Shown one piece after another: positions 24,863-33,281 of a stretch of 64,000 nucleotides of DNA. Source of the stretch: CAYJMQ01 sp964371555 (GTDB taxonomy: Bacteria > Bdellovibrionota > JACOXK01 > 2-02-FULL-40-11). The position numbers and the translations under genes were made by a program. The DNA lies in the NCBI GenBank assembly GCA_964371555.1, contig CAYJMQ010000001.1, forward strand, positions 1 to 64,000, given 5' to 3'. How positions within the stretch are numbered: the first letter of the stretch is position 1; each line of letters begins with the position of its first letter. Below the pieces are notes generated by a model. The model had not been told where the DNA came from. It searched no databases and saw only the letters and a program-made list of their open reading frames with translations.

Positions 24863-25806
24863 TGTTTGGACTTCCACAGGCTTCCACGATCGCGCAAAAT
24901 ATCGATGCCCTTTATCGGTTTATTTTTGGGGCGGCTTTCCTGAGCTTTGGCATTATTGTGTCTGGAATGATCTTTTTCATTTTTCGATATCGAAGAAGAT
25001 CTCAGGATTCCGATAAAAAGACTCCCTATATTACAGGACATCTTCCAACAGAATTCAGTGTTGCCGGGGTTTTGTTGATTCTTGTCATGGTTATTTTTCT
25101 TTGGGGATGGATCGATTATAGAAAAATCATCCGCTCGCCGGATGATGCGCTGGAAATCAATGTGGTTGGAAAGCAGTGGCTTTGGGATATCTGGTATACG
25201 AATGGAAGGCAGCTGACAAACGAGCTCGTTGTCCCCAAAGATCGGCCGGTGAAGCTTCTCATGAGCTCTCAGGATGTGATTCATAGTTTTTTTATTCCTG
25301 CCTTTCGGTTGAAACAGGATGTTCTTCCGGGGCGATATACAACCCTTTGGTTTCAGGCGACAGAATCGGGCGAACATCAGGCGCTTTGCGCCGAATATTG
25401 TGGAACCGCGCATTCGCAGATGCTTGCAAAGGTGAAAGTGCTTGAGCCCGCCGAGTTTGAGTCGTGGCAGGCGGCATGGAAACCGCTTGAAGCTAAAAAA
25501 CCAAAGGAAGGTGTGAGTCTTTTGGATCTCGGTCAGGAGCTTTTTACAAAAAAAGGGTGCAACGCCTGTCATACGGTGACAGACCAAAAATTGATTGGAC
25601 CCGGAATGAAAGGAATTTTTGGAAAAACCTCTGAATTGGCCGATGGAACAAAAGTGAAAGTCGATGAAAATTATATACGGGAGTCGCTCATGGATCCACA
25701 GGTGAAGCTCGCCAAAGGATATCCTCCGGTGATGCCGACTTTCCGGGGAACTTTAACGGATGATGAAGTGAATGCTCTGGTTGTTTATTTAAAAAGTTTA
25801 AAGTAA
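24862..25806 (+). CDS. ctaC: Cytochrome c oxidase subunit II with fused cytochrome c domain
   Basis: 314 aa. Two N-terminal membrane helices (about residues 20-42 and 66-86) are followed by the CuA domain: His141 and C-A-E-Y-C-G-T-A-H-S-Q-M (Cys176, Cys180, His184, Met187). A C-terminal cytochrome c domain carries CNACH at 233-237 and a candidate axial Met in P-V-M-P-T-F. This caa3-type fusion lets electrons enter through the attached heme c. The gene follows sco by a 1-nt overlap. Confidence 0.96.
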   Translation: MFGLPQASTIAQNIDALYRFIFGAAFLSFGIIVSGMIFFIFRYRRRSQDSDKKTPYITGHLPTEFSVAGVLLILVMVIFLWGWIDYRKIIRSPDDALEINVVGKQWLWDIWYTNGRQLTNELVVPKDRPVKLLMSSQDVIHSFFIPAFRLKQDVLPGRYTTLWFQATESGEHQALCAEYCGTAHSQMLAKVKVLEPAEFESWQAAWKPLEAKKPKEGVSLLDLGQELFTKKGCNACHTVTDQKLIGPGMKGIFGKTSELADGTKVKVDENYIRESLMDPQVKLAKGYPPVMPTFRGTLTDDEVNALVVYLKSLK

Positions 25807-25817
25807 GGGAATAGCTT

Positions 25818-27407
25818 ATGGCGCTTGTTCATCATGAAAAAAATTATCTTGAGGAAGGGGGGATCTTTTCGTGGTTTACCACTCTCGATCATAAGCGGAT
25901 CGGCGTGATGTATCTGGCGACAACGCTCTTCTTTTTTATGATCGGCGGGCTGTTTGCGGTTTTGCTGAGACTTGAACTTTTTAGACCCGGCCCCCTCTTT
26001 TCACCCGATCTTTACAATAAATTTTTTACCTTCCACGGCGCGATCATGATTTTTATGTTTATTATCCCCATTATCCCCGCGGCGCTTGGAAACTTTTTCC
26101 TTCCGATTCAGATTGGGGCAAAGGATGTCGCTTTTCCGCGTTTGAATCTTTTCAGCTATTACCTCTTTGTCGGCGGGGCGCTCCTCGCGGGGGCCGCCCT
26201 TTTTACCGGCGGCGTCGATACCGGCTGGACGTTCTATGCCCCTTATAGCATTCGCACGCAGACGAGTGTGATTTTGGTGACGCTCGGTGTCTTTGTGATG
26301 GGGTTTTCCTCGATTCTAACCGGGCTTAATTTCATTGTGACGGTTCACAAGCTCAGGGCGCCAGGCATGACGTTTCATCATATGCCTCTCTTTATCTGGG
26401 CGATTTATGCGACGGCGATCATTCAGGTTCTGGCAACCCCTGTGATTGGAATTACAACGCTCCTTTTGGTGATGGAGCGGGTTCTTGGCATTGGAATTTT
26501 TGATCCAAAATTGGGGGGGGATCCTGTTTTATTTCAACATTTCTTTTGGTTCTATTCGCATCCTGCTGTCTATATTATGATTCTTCCCGGGATGGGAATT
26601 ATCAGTGAAGTGATTACCGTTTTTTCCAGGAAGCATATCTTTGGATATAAAGCGATCGCCTATTCGAGCCTTGCGATTGCATTCATCAGCTTTTTGGTCT
26701 GGGGACATCATATGTTTGTGAGTGGCCAATCGGCGCTTGCCAATCTCCTTTTTTCATTCCTGACGATGTTTGTTGCGGTGCCGACCGCGATCAAGATTTT
26801 TAACTGGACGGCGACACTCTACCGGGGTTCCATCTGGCTTCAGACGCCGATGCTCTATGTGCTCTCTTTTATTTTCTTATTTACGATTGGGGGGCTTACC
26901 GGGCTTTTTTTGGCAGCCATTTCTGTCGATGTCCATCTTCATGATACCTATTTTGTTGTTGCCCATTTCCACTATGTGATGATGGGGGGGACGGTCATGG
27001 GGCTGCTTGCCGGGCTTCATTATTGGTGGCCTAAGATGTTTGGCCGGATGTATCCGGAAATATGGGGGAAAATTTCGTGCGCGCTGATCTTTATCGGTTT
27101 TAATGTGACCTTTTTTCCACAGTTTTTTCTGGGGCAGCGCGGCATGCCGAGACGGTATAACGACTATTTAGAACACTATACCGATCTTAATATGCTTTCA
27201 TCCATTGGGTCGTGGTTTATTACCGCGGGATTTGTCATTATGGCAGTCTATTTTATCTGGTCTCTCAGGCGGGGTTCGATTGCCGCTCAAAATCCGTGGG
27301 GTGGGAAGACTCTTGAATGGCAGATTGAATCTCCTCCGACGGTTCACAATTTTCACAAAACACCTGAGATAGCGGCGGGTCCCTATGAATATGGAGTAAA
27401 GGAATGA
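25818..27407 (+). CDS. ctaD: Cytochrome c oxidase subunit I
   Basis: 529 aa, 12 membrane helices expected. It holds heme a and the heme a3-CuB site where oxygen is reduced. Seen: His73 in F-T-F-H-G, the CuB region W-F-Y-S-H-P-A-V-Y, H-H at 297-298, and H-D-T-Y-F-V-V-A-H-F-H-Y with the axial His residues. The Y-S-H-P-A-V sequence replaces the H-P-E-V glutamate of A1 oxidases and is diagnostic of A2-type heme-copper oxidases. Confidence 0.98.
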   Translation: MALVHHEKNYLEEGGIFSWFTTLDHKRIGVMYLATTLFFFMIGGLFAVLLRLELFRPGPLFSPDLYNKFFTFHGAIMIFMFIIPIIPAALGNFFLPIQIGAKDVAFPRLNLFSYYLFVGGALLAGAALFTGGVDTGWTFYAPYSIRTQTSVILVTLGVFVMGFSSILTGLNFIVTVHKLRAPGMTFHHMPLFIWAIYATAIIQVLATPVIGITTLLLVMERVLGIGIFDPKLGGDPVLFQHFFWFYSHPAVYIMILPGMGIISEVITVFSRKHIFGYKAIAYSSLAIAFISFLVWGHHMFVSGQSALANLLFSFLTMFVAVPTAIKIFNWTATLYRGSIWLQTPMLYVLSFIFLFTIGGLTGLFLAAISVDVHLHDTYFVVAHFHYVMMGGTVMGLLAGLHYWWPKMFGRMYPEIWGKISCALIFIGFNVTFFPQFFLGQRGMPRRYNDYLEHYTDLNMLSSIGSWFITAGFVIMAVYFIWSLRRGSIAAQNPWGGKTLEWQIESPPTVHNFHKTPEIAAGPYEYGVKE

Positions 27408-28042
27408 ATGGCGCAAGGCATGTCATTGCCAGTCATTTTGAAACAGCGGAACAGGCTTATGGCTCGGCAAAGCTTGGGGTCTGGCTCTTCCTTGTGACGG
27501 AGATTCTTCTCTTCGGCGGACTCTTTGTGGCTTATATTGTGTTCCGGTCGCTCTATCCGGAGATGTTTGACGAGGCGTCAAAGTTTTTAAACCGATCGAT
27601 GGGGGCGATTAACACCGTGGTTCTCATTTGCAGCAGTTTTACAATGGCGATGGCTGTGAATAAAACCCAGCATGACAATAAAAAATCTGCAGTCCGGTAT
27701 TTGACGATTACCTTACTCTGTGGCGCGGCGTTTATGGCGATTAAATATTTTGAGTATATGCACAAGATCCATGAAGGGCTTTTGCCAGGGGCGCATTTTT
27801 CTTTTGAAACGATTGCGCATCCCAAAGCGCCGCTTTTTTTCTCCCTCTATTTTATGATGACCGGCCTTCATGGACTTCATGTGCTTGCCGGGATGGGGCT
27901 TATCTTTTGGGTACTTCTTCGATTACGGCGGGGAGATTTCAATCATGAGTATAATACACCGGTGGAATTGACAGGAATTTATTGGCACCTGGTAGATCTG
28001 ATCTGGATCTATCTCTTTCCACTGCTTTATTTAATTGGGTGA
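27404..28042 (+). CDS. ctaE: Cytochrome c oxidase subunit III
   Basis: 212 aa; shorter form with five membrane helices. Seen: K-L-G-V-W-L-F-L-V-T-E near residue 24, M-T-G-L-H-G-L-H-V-L-A-G near residue 147, and the C-terminal Y-W-H-L-V-D-L-I-W-I-Y-L-F-P motif. It stabilises subunit I in the membrane. Starts 4 nt inside ctaD. Confidence 0.97.
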   Translation: MNGARHVIASHFETAEQAYGSAKLGVWLFLVTEILLFGGLFVAYIVFRSLYPEMFDEASKFLNRSMGAINTVVLICSSFTMAMAVNKTQHDNKKSAVRYLTITLLCGAAFMAIKYFEYMHKIHEGLLPGAHFSFETIAHPKAPLFFSLYFMMTGLHGLHVLAGMGLIFWVLLRLRRGDFNHEYNTPVELTGIYWHLVDLIWIYLFPLLYLIG

Positions 28043-28046
28043 GGGG

Positions 28047-28322
28047 ATGCAAAACGGCGTCGATCATAGACACGAATATTTCAATGTATGGATGTCTCTT
28101 CTGGGGCTGACCGTTGCGACGGTTGCCGTTTCATACCTGGAGTTAGGGGTTCTTAATATTTTCGTCGCAATGGCGATTGCGTCGGTGAAAGCGGTGTTTG
28201 TCTGTCTCTATTTCATGCATCTCAAATATGATAATCGGGTCAATCAGGTTGTTTTTATTTCAGCGTTTTTATTTTTGTTTATTTTTGCGGGACTCACGCT
28301 GAGTGATGTTCTTTTTAGATAA
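28047..28322 (+). CDS. ctaF: Cytochrome c oxidase subunit IV (COX4_pro)
   Basis: 91 aa from the ATG at 28047; a TTG at 28035 is an alternative because GAGGGG directly abuts the ATG. Three membrane helices and the family block A-S-V-K-A-V-F-V-C-L-Y-F-M-H-L. Small accessory subunit of the oxidase. Follows ctaE by 4 nt. Confidence 0.9.
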   Translation: MQNGVDHRHEYFNVWMSLLGLTVATVAVSYLELGVLNIFVAMAIASVKAVFVCLYFMHLKYDNRVNQVVFISAFLFLFIFAGLTLSDVLFR

Positions 28323-28339
28323 CCGCAAGCTCATTTTTT

Positions 28340-29203
28340 ATGATTAAACTCCTTCGCTTAAATATTGTCCTCACCTTCCTCCTCATCATCTGGGGGGGCG
28401 TTGTCAGAAATTTTGATGCGGGGCTCGCGTGTCCAGACTGGCCGCTCTGTCATGGCAAGGTCATTCCCCCGCTGGATCCTCTTGTCTTAATTGAGTGGGG
28501 GCATAGGCTGCTTGCTGCGGTTGTTGGGTTGCTGACGCTTGTGGTTTCATTTTCTTATCGAAAGAAATTTGGTTTCATTGCGTTTCTGCCGCTTTTGCTT
28601 GTTATTTTTCAGGCGCTTCTTGGGGGGGCAACGGTCAAAGGGATGTTACATCCAAAATGGGTTTCACTGCACCTCGCTTTTGGGCTTCTCTATTTTGCAA
28701 GTCTGCTCTGGATTTTGCTTGAAGCGCGGCAAGCCTCTTTTCAAAGAAAATGGTCGGGCGGCTGGCTTTTCTGTCTGTTTGCGACACTTCTTGTTTATGG
28801 ACAGGCAGTTTTGGGAGGGGGAGTTGCATCGAGTGGGGCCGGGCTTGCCTGCCCCGATTTCCCGACCTGCTATGGGGCATGGCTGCCTGAATTAAAAGGA
28901 GGGGTTGCCCTTCAGTTTTTTCATCGCGTGGGGGCATTTTTGGTGACCCTTGTTTCGGTTCTTTTGTTTTGGTTTTCTTATCTTTTTAATGGGGTAAATG
29001 GGGTGAATGGGTGGGGATACGATTTCAGGAAAATGTCATTTTTGATTCTCATATTGACATTCATTCAGGTTGGACTGGGAATTTCAAATGTGATCTTTAG
29101 ACTCCCCGAATTCTTAAGTATTTTACATTTGGTTTTTGCGACACTCCTTTTTGCGAATTTCTTTATACTGACATATAAGGTGAAACATGCGCGCGTATCT
29201 TAG
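28340..29203 (+). CDS. ctaA: Heme A synthase (COX15/CtaA family)
   Basis: 287 aa, about eight membrane helices. It oxidises the C8 methyl of heme O to the formyl group of heme A, needed by the oxidase encoded upstream. Conserved histidines are seen in W-G-H-R-L-L-A, H-L-A-F-G-L-L, F-F-H-R-V-G and H-L-V-F-A. The duplicated sequence (A-C-P-D-W-P-L-C near residue 30 and A-C-P-D-F-P-T-C near residue 170) shows the two-half symmetry. Overlaps ctaB by 17 nt. Confidence 0.95.
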   Translation: MIKLLRLNIVLTFLLIIWGGVVRNFDAGLACPDWPLCHGKVIPPLDPLVLIEWGHRLLAAVVGLLTLVVSFSYRKKFGFIAFLPLLLVIFQALLGGATVKGMLHPKWVSLHLAFGLLYFASLLWILLEARQASFQRKWSGGWLFCLFATLLVYGQAVLGGGVASSGAGLACPDFPTCYGAWLPELKGGVALQFFHRVGAFLVTLVSVLLFWFSYLFNGVNGVNGWGYDFRKMSFLILILTFIQVGLGISNVIFRLPEFLSILHLVFATLLFANFFILTYKVKHARVS

Positions 29204-30035
29204 TTTGGTAAAACCCCGGATTAGTCTCCTTTTTGCGATAACAGGATTGACCGCAATATTGGTTCACGGAGGGCCTCATCCTTTTCGTTTTTTTATGATT
29301 GTTTTGGGGATTTTTCTTGTTGGCGGGGCGGCGAACGCCTTTAATCAATATCTTGAGAGGGATATCGATAGCCGGATGTCAAGAACAGCATCCCGGCGGC
29401 CGCTTCCGCTTGGCCTGATTTCACCAGGGAAGGCTTTAATATTTAGCTGCTTCATCAGCTTCCTGGGGGTAGGATTGCTCTTTAAATTTGGGGGGGCGCT
29501 TTCTTCTCTTTTGGGACTCGGAACGATCCTCTTTTATAGTTTTTTCTACACGCTCTGGTTAAAACCGAAAACCCCTTACAATATTGTAATCGGCGGGATT
29601 GCAGGCGCCATGGGGCCTCTCATTGGATGGGCTGCAGTGGCGGGGACGATTGAGCTCACTCCATTTTTGATGTTTTTAATCATCTTTTTTTGGACTCCCC
29701 CCCATTTTTGGGCGCTTGCGCTCTATCATCAGGATGATTACAAAAAAGTTGGACTGCCAATGCTTCCGGTTGTGCGGGGCGAAGAAATCACCCGGAGACA
29801 AATTCTTCTTTATTCATTTACATTGATCCCCCTTTCGGCTTCGCTCTACTTTGTATCAGATGTATTGAATATGATTTATTTGTCATCGGCATTGGCGCTT
29901 GGCGGACTTTTTATTTGGTTTGCGTTTGTCGTCTATCAGAAGAAGACAGTTCAGGCATATCAGCGCCTCTTTCGCTATTCAATAGGTTACATGACGCTTC
30001 TTTATCTTGCGATGATGCTTGACACGCTCCTGTAA
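29187..30035 (+). CDS. ctaB: Protoheme IX farnesyltransferase (heme O synthase)
   Basis: 282 aa, UbiA superfamily with about nine membrane helices. It attaches a farnesyl group to heme B. Seen: K-P-R-I-S-L-L near the start, the Mg/prenyl-PP motif N-A-F-N-Q-Y-L-E-R-D-I-D-S-R-M (about residues 52-66), R-T-A-S-R-R-P-L-P, and a second Asp-rich loop Y-H-Q-D-D-Y-K-K-V-G. Last gene of the oxidase/heme A block. Confidence 0.97.
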   Translation: MRAYLSLVKPRISLLFAITGLTAILVHGGPHPFRFFMIVLGIFLVGGAANAFNQYLERDIDSRMSRTASRRPLPLGLISPGKALIFSCFISFLGVGLLFKFGGALSSLLGLGTILFYSFFYTLWLKPKTPYNIVIGGIAGAMGPLIGWAAVAGTIELTPFLMFLIIFFWTPPHFWALALYHQDDYKKVGLPMLPVVRGEEITRRQILLYSFTLIPLSASLYFVSDVLNMIYLSSALALGGLFIWFAFVVYQKKTVQAYQRLFRYSIGYMTLLYLAMMLDTLL

Positions 30036-30156
30036 GTCTGTTTTCAGCTATCACAACTGTCTAACAAAATTTGTCACATTTGGGGCAGAGTGGGCTCGGG
30101 CTTTGGCTTGGGACGGGTCTTCAAGCCCATTTTATTGCAAAAAATAAGCCCGGGGC

Positions 30157-30172
30157 TGGCATTGATGTTGCA
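30157..30172 (+). promoter_or_regulatory. Putative sigma-54 (RpoN) promoter
   Basis: TGGCATTGATGTTGCA fits TGGCAC-N5-TTGCA, with GG and GC exactly 10 nt apart. Expected transcription start near 30183, 14 nt before the preferred ATG (30197) of the lipoprotein gene, leaving just room for its GAGGTGG ribosome-binding site. Confidence 0.55.
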
Positions 30173-30196
30173 CCTTAGTATGGTATGAGGTGGTCT

Positions 30197-30934
30197 ATGC
30201 CGTTTCGGACGATTTCATTATTTCTATTGCCGCTGTCTCTTCTTTGGGCCGGTTGCGGCGAGAATGCGGAGAGTTTCCCAAGTTTTGAAGAAGCATTGGA
30301 AAAGGTCTTTGTTACCGGATCGAAAAAAGAAGAGAGTTCGTCTTCCTCTGGCGATCTTTCGAAGGAGACGGTTGAAAAGCTCAATCTTCACGTGGATGAC
30401 GAAGCAGCCGTTATTTCAAACCTGACGACTTTAAAAGATAAAGATTTTAATATTGCTGATGAACAAAAGAATGCGCTGATTTCTCTAAATTATGTAACAA
30501 CCATTGTTCGGAGATCGGAACTTTTACCCAAAGACAAGCAGTCTCCCTGTCAATGCCATTATGCCGCTTCTACCTTTAAATTGGCTGCTCAAGTTCTTGG
30601 GGATTATCTCCTGAAGCTCCAAAAGCAAAATCTTTCAGTTTTGGCCAAAGAAGATCTCGATAAATTTCAGGAGCTTTATGATCAATTTTCTCTTGGAAAA
30701 GAAATTTTGGAAGAGCTTTCAAAAGCCGATGTTTTAAGACTTCCGATGGCAAAGGATAGCAAAGAGAGAGAAGAACTCGAAGAAATTAAAAAGATTGCGG
30801 CGGAGGCGCTTAAAAAACTTTCTTTGGCAGGGGCTTCCGAATCTGCCAAACCTTCTGGAACTAAAAAAGAGAACGATAGAGACAGAAAAAGAGAATCCCC
30901 CCAAAATGATGATTCAGGCGCTTCGAGAGAATAA
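30197..30934 (+). CDS. Lipoprotein, unknown function
   Basis: 245 aa from the ATG at 30197, preceded by GAGGTGG; an ATG four codons earlier lies at the predicted transcription start. Signal sequence M-P-F-R-T-I-S ... L-L-W-A-G-C, with lipobox W-A-G-C. The mature protein is helical and Lys/Glu/Ser-rich with two Cys in C-Q-C near the middle and a highly charged tail (E-N-D-R-D-R-K-R-E). No family recognised. It is followed by comEC 41 nt downstream. Confidence 0.72.
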   Translation: MPFRTISLFLLPLSLLWAGCGENAESFPSFEEALEKVFVTGSKKEESSSSSGDLSKETVEKLNLHVDDEAAVISNLTTLKDKDFNIADEQKNALISLNYVTTIVRRSELLPKDKQSPCQCHYAASTFKLAAQVLGDYLLKLQKQNLSVLAKEDLDKFQELYDQFSLGKEILEELSKADVLRLPMAKDSKEREELEEIKKIAAEALKKLSLAGASESAKPSGTKKENDRDRKRESPQNDDSGASRE

Positions 30935-30975
30935 AGTGAAGCGTTTGGCACTCTCCTTGCAAATGCTGCCTCACA

Positions 30976-33165
30976 ATGTTTCGAAGATTTCCGAGACGGC
31001 ATCTTTTTTTGACGGTTTTTCTTTGTCTGGGGATTGTTCGAGGCTTGATTTGGAAGCCACATTCTCCTACAGGCTATTTTGATTCTCCACATCGTATCTG
31101 CGGGGCAGTCGGATTTCCGTCCGACAGTATTCTAAAAGAATTAACCCTAAAAGAATTAACCATTGATGAAAAAAAGATCTGGGGGCATCTTGAGATTTTC
31201 CTGTCTTCAAAAATAAAGAATCATCGAAAAATTCGCCCCGTTGGCACACGGATCTGCTTTTCAGGGATCGTCCGTGAGGTCCGAAACTTTGGTATTCCGG
31301 CTGAATTTGATATGCGGCGAAAAATGCTCTCAAAAAAAATCTGGGGGAGGGTTTTTTTGGGACGCAAAGATTCGATTCAAATTCAAAAAAACTCCGCTTT
31401 TTATCCTGTTGAGATCCTGAGGGAGCAGTTTTTTCACTATCTGGATCGATTCCAGTCTGGGGGGAGGCTTCTTAAGATGGTTGTTTTGGGAATACCTGCG
31501 ATGACACGTGAGCAGCGCGATGATTTTATCGCGACCGGCCTCTTGCACGCTGTGGTGATTTCCGGTCAAAATATCGCGCTCCTTTTTTTCTTTTCCTTTT
31601 CGCTTCTTTATTGGCTTTTTTCGAGATCCGAATACATTCTCCTTCATTGGCCACTGCAGAGGATTCTTGTTTTCTTATCTTCAGCCATTCTTTTCTTTTT
31701 CTATTTTTTCTCGGGAGGGGAAATTCCAATTCTCAGGGCGAGTCTTATGGCCTTTTCTTCATTGATCGCGCTCTTAAGTTCGAGGCCCCAAAATGGACTC
31801 TATGCGTTGTCTGTGGCGACGGCGCTGATTTTAAATTTTATCCCCTCTTCGGCTCTGGATCCCTCCTTTCAACTCTCTTTTATTTCTGTATTGGGGCTCT
31901 GCCTGACCCGTTTTTTTATTTCAGATATTCAAAAGAATCTCTGGAAAATGATATTCTTTTCCACGCTGATCTGCACAATCGTAACAGCCCCGATCGTGAT
32001 TTATTATTTTCACAGGTTTTCTCTTATTGGAATTGCCGCAAATCTGGTTGTTACACCGCTCATGAGTTTTTTGATTCTTCCGGGTTCTTTTCTTATTACT
32101 TTTTTTTATTTTATTTCTGAACCTGTTTGTCATGTTTTAATGATGATTTTTGAGCCCCTGGCGCGATGGCTATTTTCTTTTATCCATCTCCTTGCTTCTT
32201 TTCCTTTGAGCTCCGTGATTGTAAGGCCCCCTTCATTGCCCAGCCTTTGTCTCGTCTATGTCGGAATGGCGCTTCTTTTTTTCCAAAAGAAAAAGTTCTC
32301 ATCAAAAAATTGGCTAACCGCTGTTTTGGCAGGTCTCTTTTTATTTTTTTTGTTTCCCGATCGGATGGGAGTTTTTTTCAAAAATGGGGGAGATCTTAAA
32401 ATCTCTTTTCTAAGTGTTGGGCAGGGCGATTCAACACTCATAGAATTTCCTGATGGGGGGACGATGCTGGTCGATGCCGGCGGGATTCATCCTCATTTTG
32501 ATATCGGCGAAAGACTTTTGGCTCCCTATCTTTGGAAAAAGGGGATCCGAACCATCGATGTATTGATTTTGACCCATTCGGATTTTGACCATACGGATGG
32601 GGCGAGATTTTTGATCGATCATTTTGATGTAAAAGAAATGTGGATTTCGCAATGGAGAGGCGGAATTCATTACGAACATATTTTGGAACTTTCAGAAATA
32701 AAAAATATCCCGGTTTATTTGATTTCAAAAGAGACAGGCATAAAGATTTTTAAAGGGGTTGAATTTCAATTTTTGAATCCAAAAAATGTATTTGAAAAAG
32801 CGACCGATAATCACCAATCGATTGTATTCAAATGCAGATACAAAAATTTTTCTGTCCTGTTTACAGCCGATATTGAAAAGGATGTGGAAGAGGAGATCTC
32901 GTATTTCCCGCTTCAAAGCACTGTCTTAAAGGTTCCTCATCATGGCTCGAAAACGTCGAGCAGTCTCTCATTTTTACGCTCCGTAAAACCAAAATTTGCC
33001 GTTATCAGTTCAGGCTACGCGAATCGTTTTGGACATCCGCATGATGAGGTACTGCGGCGATACCGGGAGCTCGGTATCCCCCTCTTTCGGACCGATCAGG
33101 AGGGGACATTGGAAATTCGAACCGATGGTTCGTCGAGCTATTTCTTGAAGAAACCACATGTCTGA
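30976..33165 (+). CDS. comEC: DNA internalisation competence protein ComEC/Rec2
   Basis: 729 aa. ComEC forms the inner-membrane channel for single-stranded DNA uptake in natural transformation. Architecture: N-terminal membrane helix and OB-like periplasmic domain (to about residue 170), the competence domain with G-L-L-H-A-V-V-I-S-G-Q-N and P-I-L-R-A-S-L-M-A and about eight membrane helices (180-460), then a metallo-beta-lactamase domain with G-Q-G-D-S-T, T-H-S-D-F-D-H-T-D-G and V-P-H-H-G-S-K. All three blocks are present, so the gene looks intact. A 15-bp tandem repeat (31132-31161) encodes L-K-E-L-T twice. No other com genes are in the window. Confidence 0.95.
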   Translation: MFRRFPRRHLFLTVFLCLGIVRGLIWKPHSPTGYFDSPHRICGAVGFPSDSILKELTLKELTIDEKKIWGHLEIFLSSKIKNHRKIRPVGTRICFSGIVREVRNFGIPAEFDMRRKMLSKKIWGRVFLGRKDSIQIQKNSAFYPVEILREQFFHYLDRFQSGGRLLKMVVLGIPAMTREQRDDFIATGLLHAVVISGQNIALLFFFSFSLLYWLFSRSEYILLHWPLQRILVFLSSAILFFFYFFSGGEIPILRASLMAFSSLIALLSSRPQNGLYALSVATALILNFIPSSALDPSFQLSFISVLGLCLTRFFISDIQKNLWKMIFFSTLICTIVTAPIVIYYFHRFSLIGIAANLVVTPLMSFLILPGSFLITFFYFISEPVCHVLMMIFEPLARWLFSFIHLLASFPLSSVIVRPPSLPSLCLVYVGMALLFFQKKKFSSKNWLTAVLAGLFLFFLFPDRMGVFFKNGGDLKISFLSVGQGDSTLIEFPDGGTMLVDAGGIHPHFDIGERLLAPYLWKKGIRTIDVLILTHSDFDHTDGARFLIDHFDVKEMWISQWRGGIHYEHILELSEIKNIPVYLISKETGIKIFKGVEFQFLNPKNVFEKATDNHQSIVFKCRYKNFSVLFTADIEKDVEEEISYFPLQSTVLKVPHHGSKTSSSLSFLRSVKPKFAVISSGYANRFGHPHDEVLRRYRELGIPLFRTDQEGTLEIRTDGSSSYFLKKPHV

Positions 33166-33281
33166 TTCTTTATCGTTGTGCAGGGTTTATACACTTAATA
33201 AGCTTATAACCCTTTAAAATAATTACATTTTGTCCTGGTATTGATTTTGCAGTAGGCGTTCCTGTTAAAGGGGAATGGGAA
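33166..33281. other. Intergenic region comEC to S41 peptidase
   Basis: 116 bp, AT-rich, holding the sigma-54-type promoter at 33236-33251 and the peptidase leader. No terminator is evident after comEC. Confidence 0.5.
33236..33251 (+). promoter_or_regulatory. Putative sigma-54 (RpoN) promoter
   Basis: TGGTATTGATTTTGCA, with GG and GC 10 nt apart, closely resembles the element at 30157-30172 (11 to 12 of 16 bases shared). Expected start near 33262, giving a 20-nt leader with GGGAA before the ATG at 33282. Confidence 0.5.

Noticed and set aside
24721..25587. 288-aa open frame on the minus strand across the end of sco and ctaC
   Set aside because: Lies antisense to well-supported oxidase genes, with no ribosome-binding site or family signature.
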